A stretch of DNA of 64,000 nucleotides from Xenorhabdus bovienii SS-2004 (GCF_000027225.1 NC_013892.1:3782001-3846000); one strand, 5' to 3'; shown: positions 26,818-36,342, counted from the first letter of the stretch. The notes: generated by a model not told the origin, from the letters alone. A program made the numbers and translations.

Positions 26818-27558
26818 TCACCGCCTTAACAACGCTGAACCGGGGAAGCCACCAAACGGAAGCTGATTGCCTTTCCCGAAGCGCAGCTCGCATCCTGTTG
26901 ACAATAATCCAGAGCAGGCATCTCGTGATGGATCATCGGTTGGGTTCCCGTCCTCATCAAAATACCGATCACCGGTATAGTTACAGGGGGATTTGCGATA
27001 TAACCCGCGCATACACCATGTACACAGACCATGAATCTGACGGGTCGGTATTCGTATCCCTTGCAGATCAGCCGGGGAAGACAAGGCAAAATGAATCTCT
27101 GTATTGTTTTCATGCGTCTTACTGTCAATATAGTAGACGTCTATTTTTTCCTGTGTAGGATCGGCTTCTGGGTTGCCATCGGCAAAATTACGGGCATCCA
27201 GATAATGCGCAAAGGTCATACGGATGGTGACACGCGCCTGCGCCATATTCTGATACGCCAGACACATGGCGCTGATAGTACTATCGAGATTGGCCACACT
27301 GAGTGTGGGTGAGGCGGCACTGCCATCACTACTAACCCCCAATCCTTCAATTTTGACAGGCCACGGCTTATACTCCTGCCCTTGCCACCAGATAGATTTC
27401 ATCGGTAACTGATCAGCGCTTTCCAGTTCATCTTCTGTGTAGGGAATAGGGTGATTGTGAAAATACAGTTCTGGCCCACCAAAGGCTGAGCCATCGACCG
27501 AAAATAACAGGACTTTATTCCCCGGCTCAAGGCGCTGGAGATCTGAATTGATTGTCAT
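26818..27558 (-). CDS. Minor tail protein L
   Basis: 246 residues, lambda gpL family. The C-terminal part has a cysteine set (LCTWCMRG, SPCNY, DACSG, TGCELRFG) matching the iron-sulfur-cluster domain known for lambda gpL. It ends NQLPFGGFPGSALLRR; an almost identical ending occurs in the unrelated small gene at 42162-42527. It lies between M and K in lambda order. Confidence 0.93.
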   Translation of the reverse strand: MTINSDLQRLEPGNKVLLFSVDGSAFGGPELYFHNHPIPYTEDELESADQLPMKSIWWQGQEYKPWPVKIEGLGVSSDGSAASPTLSVANLDSTISAMCLAYQNMAQARVTIRMTFAHYLDARNFADGNPEADPTQEKIDVYYIDSKTHENNTEIHFALSSPADLQGIRIPTRQIHGLCTWCMRGLYRKSPCNYTGDRYFDEDGNPTDDPSRDACSGLLSTGCELRFGKGNQLPFGGFPGSALLRR

Positions 27559-27569
27559 AGAGAAACCTT

Positions 27570-27902
27570 CTACGGATGATAAACGCGGGTGAACGTGACG
27601 GATAACGTGAAATAAGCCCCACTGGCCTGTATATTGAATTTTCCGGCCTGATACAGTCCCAACTCAGATAGCGGGTTACGCCACTTGAACGAGCGCCAGC
27701 CCTGATGCTCCCGCAGAAAATCCATAATGGGCGCTATTTCTGACAGGACACCCACAAATGACAGCGGCCAACTCTCCCGCTGTGAGTTGATCCCATCGCC
27801 TGATGTTTGCTTATACCCATCACCGAACTGAACGGAACGTACCACGGGTTCAAACTCGCCAGCGGCACCCACTCGTGCGGGAAAATCGAATGTTTTTATC
27901 AT
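27570..27902 (-). CDS. Minor tail protein M
   Basis: 110 residues, lambda gpM family (FPARVGAAGEFEPVVRSVQFGDGYKQTSGDGIN, FKWRNPLSELGLYQAGKF, AYFTLSVTFTRVYHP). Tail-tip initiator component. It overlaps the tape-measure stop by 4 bp. Confidence 0.92.
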   Translation of the reverse strand: MIKTFDFPARVGAAGEFEPVVRSVQFGDGYKQTSGDGINSQRESWPLSFVGVLSEIAPIMDFLREHQGWRSFKWRNPLSELGLYQAGKFNIQASGAYFTLSVTFTRVYHP

Positions 27903-30900
27903 CTTCTGCCTCCTTTGATGGCCACATTTAAATCACCGCCCTGACCTAAACTTTTATGCAGTAATGATTTGAATCGCTGATCGACAAATTTCGCAATATC
28001 CTGACCCGCTGATTCAAATCCGCTGGTTGTTTTCACTTCACTGTTCTTCTCTGGATGCACTACGATATCAACCTTGATGGTCGTTTGATTACCCGTGCCG
28101 CCTGCTGCACGAACACCGAGAGCACCATCAGGTCCCCGTTTTAATGGCAGAATAGCCTCCGGTCCCGCCTCCCCCATCAACCCCGCGCCATGGGCAAATT
28201 TAAATAATGTGGGATTACTCACAACCTGCCCACTGTAAGCACTGAGACTTGGGGAGGAAAGAACACCCCCTTTAGCAAAAGCTTTGATATTCTTGGGCAG
28301 CATCGGCACAGCCTGACCGTTCGCCAGTGTTGTTTCACCGCCACCCGTGCCCCCGAAAAACCCCGAGACCGCCTTGGTGATCAGTGCCTGCATCGCAATA
28401 CGAACCAGATCCTGAATGATGGATTGTGCCAGTGATGCCGACAGTTCTTTCATGGATTCAGAGAAGGACTTTGTGCCCATCAGCATCCCGGTTAAGGCGT
28501 TCCCTGTCCGCTGTTCTACCACATCCAGCAGGTTCATTTGCATTGCCTGAAAGTCACCCTGAGAAGCATAAAGCTCTTTGGAAGCCGCAAACTGCGATTC
28601 CTTGGACTTATTCGTAGCCGCAGCCACCAGTGCCTCATGGCGCTCTCTGCTGATAAGCCCATTGCGATAATAGGCATCGTACAGCGCGGTTTGCTGTGTG
28701 AGCTGGTTTTGTAGTTGAATGACAGGATCAACTTCCCCGACCATATCAAGGCGGGGAGCCGCCAGCCCTTTAGCCTGTTCCGCCAGCTTTTCTTTAACCG
28801 AAGTCTGGTACAACGTTTTACTGGCTGACAGGTATTCCTGCTCGGTCAGTAACCGGGCATCATAAATGGCCTTGAGTTCCTGACTGGCTTCTTTTTCCTG
28901 ACGGGTCAGGGCTTTTGCCGGGGCGTATTTCTCAGCCAGCTCTATACGTTGCTTCTGGTGGTTTTCGGCATTGAGGTTTTTTAGGCGTAACAATTCATTT
29001 TGGGAAACCAGACCCGACTTACCGACCTCAATGAGTTTCCCCTGAATTTCTCGCTCACTGAGAATAATGCGCTCTAAGCTGGTTGTATGGGCTTGCTCAA
29101 TTTCCTTGCGCAATTGCTGATATTGATTAAGAACCTGTTTCCCTTTTTTATCGCCTTTATCATTGCCGCCCGCTCCTTCTCCTGTCCATGGGTTGTTGTT
29201 ACCGCCTTCGGGTTTAGGGGGAGAGGGAGGCGGTACGTCAAATTTTCCTACAGAAAAGGTTTGCTCTCCATTCTTTATTGCTTCTTGCATTTGCTTTATT
29301 GACGCATAAGTATCTTCCAGCTTGCTCAGTGTTTCATTTCTTCCTTTAAGGAGAGTTTTAGAGCTTCGGTTAAAAAGACGACCAAATGCATTCTTTTCAT
29401 GAGACTTGGCGAGATTAATTTTGATATTAGAATACCCCCCCATCTTACTTTCTAACTGTTTTTTCTCGCCCTGTAGTTTCTCTAGTTTTTCCTTCCAGTC
29501 ATCAATCTTTAGCTGAACCTTAACCTTGGAAAGCCTTTGCAGCTCTTCAACAGTTTCAATCGTGGTGTCTTTTAATTGCCTCAGCCCCTCTCTCGTTTGG
29601 ACGCTGTGGTTATACAGACCATACAGGGCAGAGCCTGCCAGTATCGCGGCACCGAATGAGCCGCCCAGTAGGGACAGTGCCCCGCTGGCTCCCGCCGCAG
29701 CGCCCGACATGAGGCGGGTCGAATAGGATAATTTACGGTTAGCCTCCGCCAGTTGCTTTTTTGCCGAGGTTTCCGTAATGATTGATTCCCTGATTTTACG
29801 GCTATTGGCGATATAATCCTTTTGATAATTAACATAAACGCCATTCTGCTTATTGATCACACTTTGCGTGGCCATCCATTGGCTTTGCTGGGCGGCTCGC
29901 TCACGTTCTGCCCTCGCGGATTCAATCGTGCGCTTAGCGGTTTCTGCCTGCTGTTTAGCGGCGTCACGGGTGGCTTTTTCCGTCGCTTTCCATGCGCTGA
30001 CATTTTCCCGTAACCCCGCGGTCAGTTTAGTCGCCATAACAGGGATCAGGGTATGCAGGGCAACGGTAGCCACCATATTGAAGTTTTCTGACAGGCCATT
30101 GATGGCACTCGTTGCCCCCTGAATGCCCGAGCGCAAGGGGCCATCTGCACTGCTCCCTACCTTAACCGCCAGCCCTTCAAAGGCGCTGCTTAAAACATCC
30201 AGATCGGCACTGAGGTTATTGGCGCGGGTTGAGGCCTGTTCATACGCGACCTGCGTCCCGGTCAGTGACTGTTTTAGCTCCTCCAGCTTGCCTCTTCCCA
30301 CGACTAATTTTGACGCGGCGCTGACATTGGCGCGCCCGAACAATTTGGCCGCCTCTGCCGTGGACAGCTTCTTGCTTTTCAGGTGATCCAGTGCCGCCCC
30401 CAGTCCCACCACAGACGGCTTGAGTTTTTTATCCGTGGATTTCTCCAGCGCCAGTATGACGTTACGGATAGCCGTACCCGCCTCTGCGCCTTTGATCCCC
30501 CCGGCGGCCAGTATCTGAATGACGGCATTCAGCTCTTCAAAACTGACTGAGGCCTGTGCCGCCATTGTGCCGCCGTTTTTAATGGCCTGCGCGGTTTCAT
30601 TGATTTCGGATGAGCCGTATTTAGCCCCCGCTGCCAACACGTTGATATAACGGTCAGCCTGCTCTGCGGAGGCGCCAAACTGGTTCAATGATAAAGCCAG
30701 TGCCTTGGTCGCTTCCGGTAATTCGATACCTGACGCCTGCGCCAATATCACCGACTTTTCCGTCGCCTGTACCAATGCCTCGGTGCTTTTCAGCAGTTCC
30801 GGCTTGGCGGAGGCCATCAGTTTCAGCGCGGTGGCAATACGGGTTGCCCCAAATTCCGTGGTTCTGCCTAACTGCTGCGCGGCGTCATCCAGTGTCTTCA

Positions 30901-31207
30901 ACTGCGCCCCCGTCGCCCCCGTAATGGCGGACAGATCAGAGAGCGCCTGTCCGTATTTACGGGTCGTATTGATAATAGACCCCAGCGAAAAGCCCACCCC
31001 GGACAGCAGCGCCAACTGACCGCCTACGGATTTAATCGACTTGCCCAGCGAGTGGTAAGCCGACTCGGCCTTCTTCGCGTCAGACTTCGCCTTACCGGAA
31101 AATTTTTCCGATTCCCGTCCGGCGTGACGATAGGCCTCCGTAATCTGCGACCTGAACGAGACGGCATTGACCAGCAGGCCAACGGTTAACGTCGATAAAT
31201 TTGCCAT
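27899..31207 (-). CDS. Tail tape measure protein
   Basis: 1102 residues. N-terminal TMP core (TRKYGQALSDLSAITGATGAQLKTLDDAAQQLGRTTEFGATRIATALKLMASAKPELL), then long helical segments. A hydrophobic stretch at about 490-540 (MSGAAAGASGALSLLGGSFGAAILAGSALYGLY) is probably a membrane-inserting part for DNA ejection. A lambda-H-like C-terminus follows. It sets tail length; at about 0.15 nm per residue, this gives a tail of roughly 160 nm (inference). Confidence 0.95.
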   Translation of the reverse strand: MANLSTLTVGLLVNAVSFRSQITEAYRHAGRESEKFSGKAKSDAKKAESAYHSLGKSIKSVGGQLALLSGVGFSLGSIINTTRKYGQALSDLSAITGATGAQLKTLDDAAQQLGRTTEFGATRIATALKLMASAKPELLKSTEALVQATEKSVILAQASGIELPEATKALALSLNQFGASAEQADRYINVLAAGAKYGSSEINETAQAIKNGGTMAAQASVSFEELNAVIQILAAGGIKGAEAGTAIRNVILALEKSTDKKLKPSVVGLGAALDHLKSKKLSTAEAAKLFGRANVSAASKLVVGRGKLEELKQSLTGTQVAYEQASTRANNLSADLDVLSSAFEGLAVKVGSSADGPLRSGIQGATSAINGLSENFNMVATVALHTLIPVMATKLTAGLRENVSAWKATEKATRDAAKQQAETAKRTIESARAERERAAQQSQWMATQSVINKQNGVYVNYQKDYIANSRKIRESIITETSAKKQLAEANRKLSYSTRLMSGAAAGASGALSLLGGSFGAAILAGSALYGLYNHSVQTREGLRQLKDTTIETVEELQRLSKVKVQLKIDDWKEKLEKLQGEKKQLESKMGGYSNIKINLAKSHEKNAFGRLFNRSSKTLLKGRNETLSKLEDTYASIKQMQEAIKNGEQTFSVGKFDVPPPSPPKPEGGNNNPWTGEGAGGNDKGDKKGKQVLNQYQQLRKEIEQAHTTSLERIILSEREIQGKLIEVGKSGLVSQNELLRLKNLNAENHQKQRIELAEKYAPAKALTRQEKEASQELKAIYDARLLTEQEYLSASKTLYQTSVKEKLAEQAKGLAAPRLDMVGEVDPVIQLQNQLTQQTALYDAYYRNGLISRERHEALVAAATNKSKESQFAASKELYASQGDFQAMQMNLLDVVEQRTGNALTGMLMGTKSFSESMKELSASLAQSIIQDLVRIAMQALITKAVSGFFGGTGGGETTLANGQAVPMLPKNIKAFAKGGVLSSPSLSAYSGQVVSNPTLFKFAHGAGLMGEAGPEAILPLKRGPDGALGVRAAGGTGNQTTIKVDIVVHPEKNSEVKTTSGFESAGQDIAKFVDQRFKSLLHKSLGQGGDLNVAIKGGRR

Positions 31208-31210
31208 AAT

Positions 31211-31782
31211 TTAACCTAATAATTTCATGACCGCCTCACACTGCGCCTGTTCGGTATCGCGGGGAACTGGGACGGAAACAGGCAGGGCTTCACCCGGGCG
31301 GGGTCGGTTTTTCAGCCGGTAATACGCCTGCCACTCATTGAGCGTAGACGCAGGCAGGGACAGGATCTGATAGGGGTCTATCTCGCCGAGCTGCTCTGCG
31401 AGGGTAAACGCAAAATGCAGCAGCGGCGACCGGGTTAGTTTTTTTCGGCGTCCTCCAGCGTACCGATGGAATGCCGTTTCACCAGATTAATCGCCGCAAT
31501 AATGGTGGCGTTATCGTGGGTATCCATCAGTTCTTCGGCTGTCGGTAAATCCCCGGCCGGGATCGGCTTACCTTTGTCATCCACCAGGCAATCCAGCACA
31601 ATCTGGACATTCAGTCGGGAGGCTTCACGGCCATTGCCGGCCTCACTGAGTTTTTCCACGGCGTCTTCCAAATCCATCAATTCGGTAGCGGTCATACGGC
31701 GAAGGTTGACGGCGGTACCGAAAATCTCCACCGCTTTCACATGGGCGCGCGGGGCTAACAGGGCGGCTTTCAGGTTTTTCAT
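31211..31782 (-). CDS. Tail assembly chaperones G and GT (programmed -1 frameshift)
   Basis: The zero-frame product (31435-31782, 115 residues, MKNLKAALLAPRAHVKAVEIFG...) ends GTLEDAEKN-stop. Its last codons are GAA AAA AAC TAA, containing the slippery heptamer A AAA AAC. A -1 slip there reads on as LTRSPLLHFAFTLAEQLGEIDPYQILSLPAST... to a stop at 31211. This is the gpG/gpGT arrangement of lambda, in which the T part recruits tail-tube protein to the tape measure. Both parts carry the expected chaperone motifs (T: LxxW, YYRL). Confidence 0.88.
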
Positions 31783-32246
31783 GATTCACTTCCTTTGGTG
31801 AGGGTTGTGGCGATACCCCAGACGAGGTTGTTTTGTTTGCCCTTGACCGTGATTTGAATCACTTCACTGGCGGGGGCGTTGATGTCATTCATCTCCCAGC
31901 CGGAGAGCGCCAGAATCATGGTCGCCGTGCGCTTGTTCGGCAGGCCGATGTAAAACTGGACGGTTTCGCGGCGCTGGGCTGCATTCAGGAACGCCGTAAA
32001 ATCGACGTTTTCAGGATCATCAATGAAACCTAATGATTTCTCGGGGCCTTCCGGCATGTCGGAAATAAATTGTTTGTTGGTGTCCATCAGCGTGGTGCAG
32101 TCGATAAAACCGCCGGAAAGACCCGTTGCGCCCAGCGCCTTACAGTTAATCAGGAATTTCATCTGATCAACGGTATCGCCGGGCTTGCCGAATTTCACAA
32201 TCGTCCCCGCAGGCAGGACGGCATATTCGGGTGATGATGTTGCCAT
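31779..32246 (-). CDS. Major tail (tube) protein
   Basis: 155 residues of the lambda V / phage tail-tube superfamily (PAGTIVKFGKPGDTVDQMKFLINCKALGATGLSGGFIDCTTL, FYIGLPNKRTATMILALSGWEMN). It lacks the C-terminal Ig-like domain of lambda gpV. It directly precedes the chaperone genes, overlapping by 4 bp, as usual. Confidence 0.9.
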   Translation of the reverse strand: MATSSPEYAVLPAGTIVKFGKPGDTVDQMKFLINCKALGATGLSGGFIDCTTLMDTNKQFISDMPEGPEKSLGFIDDPENVDFTAFLNAAQRRETVQFYIGLPNKRTATMILALSGWEMNDINAPASEVIQITVKGKQNNLVWGIATTLTKGSES

Positions 32247-32267
32247 GGTGTATTACTCCAATGAAGG

Positions 32268-32672
32268 TTATTGACTGTAAACGGACAGGGCAGCGCGGAT
32301 TTCTGCCGCGAGCACCTTTAAAACGGCGGACTGGTTGTAGTCCAGAGCAGGGCGTATAAACGGTTTAGGGACTTGTTTAATCGTCCCCATTTCCTGCGCT
32401 AATGCTTTCATCCGGTGAGCGTTGGCGGGGCCTACAGTGATCATTACCCCGCCCTTGTACTTCTTGGACTTGGCTGAACGGATCTGAATGCTGTCCCGCA
32501 GATGCGGCCCTTTGGCCTTTTTGTCATACCCGGCATGGGCGACCATGTCTTCTTTCACGATTTCCATCGCGGCTTTCCCGGCTTTACGCAGAATTTGGGT
32601 CTGGAGGTCGGTTTCCAGTGCCTGTAACTTGCGCCCCAGTTCTTCAAGGCCGGAAAGATGCGTGCTAATCAT
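32268..32672 (-). CDS. Head-tail joining / HK97 gp10-like neck protein
   Basis: 134 residues starting MISTHLSGLEELGRKLQALE. The ATG overlaps the upstream stop (ATGATTAG), which argues for this start over a longer one. HK97-gp10/tail-component family (KAGKAAMEIVKEDMVAHAGYDKKAKGPHLRDSI, FIRPALDYNQSAVLKVLAAEIR). Probably at the tail-terminator interface. Confidence 0.88.
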   Translation of the reverse strand: MISTHLSGLEELGRKLQALETDLQTQILRKAGKAAMEIVKEDMVAHAGYDKKAKGPHLRDSIQIRSAKSKKYKGGVMITVGPANAHRMKALAQEMGTIKQVPKPFIRPALDYNQSAVLKVLAAEIRAALSVYSQ

Positions 32673-33057
32673 CGGGCACCTCCGCATAAGTGATAATAAA
32701 GTCACGGGTGATACGGTAACGTTTCTGATTTTCGGTCAGCTCTTCCATCGCCTGATGCAGTGTCCCGCGTGTCACCGCCTGCACCGGATAATTCCCGATA
32801 TGACCATGCCGGACGGATTCCCATGCGAAACGGATTTTTTGCTCAATCTCTGCGGCTTTCGGGTAATTATTCAGGGTAATGATCCCGATCTGAAAGCGGG
32901 CTTCGACCAATCGCGTGGCCGCCAGTCCGGTATTGAATTTCGGGTCACTGATACGCTGGTAAGTGATCCCCTCCCTCACTGTGGACGGGAGTATCAGCGG
33001 ATAAACGGGCAATAGCGTTAGCCGCTCTAAATCGGCCTTGAGTTCACGCTCTATCAT
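32665..33057 (-). CDS. Tail terminator / completion protein (DUF3168-like)
   Basis: 130 residues from the ATG giving MIERELKADLERLTLLPVYPLILPSTVREG. This start overlaps the previous gene's end, while an upstream extension is out of register with the family. Resembles DUF3168/gp17-like tail terminators that cap the tail before head joining. Confidence 0.82.
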   Translation of the reverse strand: MIERELKADLERLTLLPVYPLILPSTVREGITYQRISDPKFNTGLAATRLVEARFQIGIITLNNYPKAAEIEQKIRFAWESVRHGHIGNYPVQAVTRGTLHQAMEELTENQKRYRITRDFIITYAEVPDD

Positions 33058-33370
33058 GACGCACATCGGCCTCCGTGGTGATAATGGCGCGGTCTTGCCG
33101 GTTACGGTCAACCGTACGCACGGTAAAGAGCCGCCCCTGATGCTCAACCAGCCAGTTGGTGTCAATATCTGCTCTCGGCCTGACTGTGAACTGCTGAACC
33201 TCAATCACTTGTTGCTGATCGGCGGTACGGATTTTGCGGTTGGACATCGCCTCCGCCCGTGCCCACGTTTCGCTGGCATACTCGGATGTCACGGTTTCCG
33301 TCCCATAATCATCCCGTGTCACAACGGGGCGAAATAGCTTAATACGATGGCGCAGTGAACCCGCCTTCAT
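33044..33370 (-). CDS. Phage head closure / head-tail adaptor
   Basis: 108 residues of the SPP1 gp16 / HK97 head-closure family (MKAGSLRHRIKLFRPVVTRDDYGTETVTSEYASETWARAEAMSNR). Strong GGAGG ribosome site. It seals the portal vertex after packaging. Confidence 0.92.
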   Translation of the reverse strand: MKAGSLRHRIKLFRPVVTRDDYGTETVTSEYASETWARAEAMSNRKIRTADQQQVIEVQQFTVRPRADIDTNWLVEHQGRLFTVRTVDRNRQDRAIITTEADVRHDRA

Positions 33371-33379
33371 GATGACCTC

Positions 33380-33682
33380 CTACAAGGGAATATAACGGTA
33401 AGGCTCCAGCAAGGACTTGAAACCTGCGGGTAAGGTCTGCGCCTCCCGGTTTTCATACCAGTACCCCACCGTCAGCATAATCGCCAGTTCCACATCCTCG
33501 GAGGCCAGCAGCCCGTCGGGATCCGTGTCCGGCACAACGTCGTCATAAAGACGGCGGTTCAGGTAATTTTCTGCCCGTTTGATGGCCGCACGGGCGTAAG
33601 TGTTCAGCAGACTATCTTCCGCGTCATGGTGGCTGTCGATACGGCATTGCTGTTTGAGTTTTTCCACGGTGGGAAAAGGCAT
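33380..33682 (-). CDS. Head-tail connector (gp6-like)
   Basis: 100 residues from MPFPTVEKLKQQCRIDSHH, preceded by GGAGG. Short helical gp6/gp15-like connector family (DAEDSLLNTYARAAIKRAENYLNRRLYDD, VELAIMLTVGYWYENRE). It would normally follow the capsid gene directly; an IS1111-type element now lies in between. Confidence 0.88.
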   Translation of the reverse strand: MPFPTVEKLKQQCRIDSHHDAEDSLLNTYARAAIKRAENYLNRRLYDDVVPDTDPDGLLASEDVELAIMLTVGYWYENREAQTLPAGFKSLLEPYRYIPL

Positions 33683-33741
33683 CTTGCCTCCTGACACCTG
33701 CGACCTTGAGATCGCAGGCACAAAAATCTATGGTCCCCACC

Positions 33742-33999
33742 TTTTTTGCAACACTGATTTTTGATTGATGTTGGCTTGCTTAAATCTATCCGGCGTCACT
33801 ATGGGCAGGGATGCCCGCGCCTCGATGAGTTCCGCACCTGATAAGCCTAAAAAACCGCACGGCTTCAGAGAGCCATTTTTTATGTCAGGATTCCATCAGG
33901 TCGATAAGCCGTTCATGTCATCAATAATCAGTCTTCGCAAAACCAGATTGGGAACTGCTTTAATTAACGATTAACCTGCCAGTCAGACTGGCGTCGTCG
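33742..33999 (-). ncRNA. Candidate guide (seek/bridge) RNA region of the IS1111 element
   Basis: 258 bp with no ORF between the transposase stop and the element end. IS110-family elements encode a non-coding RNA that directs target choice, placed downstream of the transposase in the IS1111 group. A predicted stem lies near 33853-33882 (GGCTCTCTGAAGCC on the minus strand). Exact RNA ends and guide loops were not determined. Confidence 0.45.
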
Positions 34000-35004
34000 T
34001 TACCTTTCGAACACAGTTTGCCGTGTTGTGATTGCCCAGGCTATCCGGGCTAATTTGTTGGCCAGCGCACAGGCCACAACATTTGAGTGTTTTCGCTCAA
34101 GCTGAGCCTTTACCCATTCAGCCAGCCTTCCTGACTGATAATCGATTCTCTGGATAAAGACTCTGGCGCACTGGACAAGTAACCGTCGCAGATTTTTGTC
34201 TCCGCGTTTACTTATCCCTAAAAGCGTATTTTTGCCACCCGTGCTGTACTGGCGTGGTACCAGACCGGTTGAAGCAGCAAAATCCCGGCTACAGCCATAC
34301 TGCTTACCATCGCCCAGCTGCGATGATAAGACGCTGGCAGTTATCGGACCCACGCCCGGTATTGTCTGAAGACGCTGTCCTGTTTCATCACGTCTCAGCT
34401 CCTGCTCCAGTGCCGTCTCAAGCTCGGTGAGCTGTTCGACAAGATAAAGATAATGGGCATGTAAACGCATCAGCAACTGTGCCAGATAGGGAGGAAGTTC
34501 GTTCTCTGCCAAGACGGTTGAAAGTCTTTTTATCACGGCGGTTCCGATCGGCATACTGATGCCAAATTCCAGTAAAAAAGCGTGCATCTGATTAGTGGTT
34601 TTAACCCTGTCTCTGACCAGTGATTCTCTGACCCGATGCAGGGCGCGCATAGCTTGTTGCGCCTCTGTTCGTGGTTGCACAAATCGCATGGAGGGACGAG
34701 ATGCAGCTTCGCATATGGCTTCAGCATCCACAAAATCGTTCTTGTTGCTCTTTACAAAAGGACGAACAAATTGTGGAGAAATCAGCTTCGCTTCGTGACC
34801 AAAAGCAGCGATCCGGCGAGCCATAAAGTGAGCACCGGCGCAGGCTTCCATTACAACAGTCGCTGATGGCGATCCCGCTAAAAACTCCATCAGTCTGGCG
34901 CGGGTAAATTTTTTACGCAGCAGGGCCTTTCCTGATTTGTCCTGACAGTGAACGTGGAAAGAATGTTTGCCGAGATCAATACCAATAAGCGTAACGTTTT
35001 GCAT
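34000..35004 (-). CDS. IS110-family transposase (IS1111 group)
   Basis: 334 residues from MQNVTLIGIDLGKHSFHVHCQD, with AGGAGA upstream; an in-frame extension of 15 codons is less likely. N-terminal RuvC-like DEDD domain (GIDLGKHS, VVMEACAGAHFMARR, KNDFVDAEAICEA) and C-terminal transposase-20 domain (LQTIPGVGPITASVLSSQLGDGKQYGCSRDFAASTGLVPRQYSTGGKNTLLGISKRGDKNLRRLL) with the conserved serine region. Intact. Confidence 0.95.
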   Translation of the reverse strand: MQNVTLIGIDLGKHSFHVHCQDKSGKALLRKKFTRARLMEFLAGSPSATVVMEACAGAHFMARRIAAFGHEAKLISPQFVRPFVKSNKNDFVDAEAICEAASRPSMRFVQPRTEAQQAMRALHRVRESLVRDRVKTTNQMHAFLLEFGISMPIGTAVIKRLSTVLAENELPPYLAQLLMRLHAHYLYLVEQLTELETALEQELRRDETGQRLQTIPGVGPITASVLSSQLGDGKQYGCSRDFAASTGLVPRQYSTGGKNTLLGISKRGDKNLRRLLVQCARVFIQRIDYQSGRLAEWVKAQLERKHSNVVACALANKLARIAWAITTRQTVFER

Positions 35005-35109
35005 GATGGTCTTCTCCTGAAAGAAACACCCTGCCAGCATACCGCTCACAGGGTGGTGGGGACCATCTCATTAACCGCTTCACGCGGCATGGGGTCACAT
35101 CCGGTCAGG

Positions 35110-36339
35110 TCAGGCCGCGTTGCTGCCGCCTTTCCCGACCAGCGCTTTGATGGCCGCCGTGTCTTCCAGAATGCAGTCGAAACGGTGGAAGGCCAGAAAC
35201 GCGGTCTGGTCATAATCGGCATAACGCTCAACCAGCCGTCTCAGGGTCATGTAAGTGACACGGCGGACAATAAAGCGGTTAAAGTCCCCACAATAGATGA
35301 ACTTATTGCCCGCCCCCATGTCGGCAATCGCCTGATCAATCACGTAAGGCACCCCCAATACCGTGGAAGGCACTACCCCGGCAATTTCGGGCAACCACAG
35401 CGGGCGGTTCTGGGCATCCTCCATCTCGGTGATGACTTTCAGCGTGCTGTCATTGAACGCCCAGCGGAACGTCCCCGTATTGCGGTAGGCGGGGTCAAGG
35501 GCATGTTTCAGGCTGTTCATGTCTTTCCAGCTAAACTTGGTTGCTGCGTCTACCGTGCCCGTGACCGAGGTTTCCAGACCTTTGGGCTGTTGCGGACTGC
35601 CTGTCCCGGTGCCTTTCACCAGATATTTGGCCTCACCGCGTCCGATGCGCTGGGCAATACGGGCGGCCAGATAGGCTTCCATATCAATACCGGAGTCCAG
35701 CAACAGTTCATTGGACACCCGGATGATTTTGGACGACAGTTTCTTCGCCCCCAGTGACTCAGTGCCGAACAGCGTATCTTCTTCGCTGGCCGCCGTGTTT
35801 TCACCCAGCAGCTCACCCTCTTCCGCCGTGCCGTCCGCCGTCGCCCATTCGATGGTCTGCCCGGTGGAGGTGCTGAGGATTTGTGCCACGCTGGCAATGC
35901 CGCCATAGGCTTTCATCGCCTCCACCACCTTATTGAGCATCCGTGTGGGGACGGTATAGCCGCCTTTCTCGTCCGGCGTGGTGCCCTGTGCCCGCAATTC
36001 TTTCAACGCCTGACGCTCTTCGCTGCTCATCTCCCCCAGCCCGTGACGCAGGAACCGGTCAAATGCGGCGGCGCGGCGCTCTGCCTGCTCGGTTTCGGGG
36101 TTGCCCGGTTGTTGACGCTGCTCCGGCTCCGTATTGTCCACCAGTTGCTGGTCTAGATGGCGTAATTCCTCCTCGCGCTGGATTTGGGCGTCAATGCTGT
36201 CCAGTTCGGTTTTCGCTTTATTCCATTCGGTGCGCTGCTCGTCTGTCCACGCGTTATCCCCGATTTTGTCATGCAGGGTGCGCATTTGGGCGGCGATGGT
36301 GTTACGTTTTTGTTTTAATTCATGCAATTTCATACTCAC
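35110..36339 (-). CDS. Major capsid protein, HK97 fold
   Basis: 409 residues. N-terminal delta/scaffold helices (about 1-100, KLHELKQKRNTIAAQMRTLHDKIGDNAW), then the HK97-fold capsid domain (GGYTVPTRMLNKVVEAMKAYGGIASVAQI, LLDSGIDMEAYLAARIAQRIGRGEAKYLVKGTG, NRPLWLPEI, RRVTYMTLRRLVERYADYDQTAFLAFHR). The protease encoded next should remove the delta domain. Confidence 0.95.
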   Translation of the reverse strand: MSMKLHELKQKRNTIAAQMRTLHDKIGDNAWTDEQRTEWNKAKTELDSIDAQIQREEELRHLDQQLVDNTEPEQRQQPGNPETEQAERRAAAFDRFLRHGLGEMSSEERQALKELRAQGTTPDEKGGYTVPTRMLNKVVEAMKAYGGIASVAQILSTSTGQTIEWATADGTAEEGELLGENTAASEEDTLFGTESLGAKKLSSKIIRVSNELLLDSGIDMEAYLAARIAQRIGRGEAKYLVKGTGTGSPQQPKGLETSVTGTVDAATKFSWKDMNSLKHALDPAYRNTGTFRWAFNDSTLKVITEMEDAQNRPLWLPEIAGVVPSTVLGVPYVIDQAIADMGAGNKFIYCGDFNRFIVRRVTYMTLRRLVERYADYDQTAFLAFHRFDCILEDTAAIKALVGKGGSNAA

Positions 36340-36342
36340 ATC

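Larger units (their letters stand above)
33725..35070 (-). mobile_element. IS110-family (IS1111 group) element inside the head operon
   Basis: The boundary is approximate. Subterminal inverted repeats ATGGTCCCCACC (33730-33741) and GGTGGGGACCAT (35055-35066) frame a single transposase gene plus a 258-bp non-coding arm on the 3' side of that gene. The 12-bp subterminal repeats and the long arm downstream of the transposase are typical of the IS1111 group; no target duplication is expected. It separates the capsid gene from the connector gene and may be polar on the downstream head and tail genes. Confidence 0.85.
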
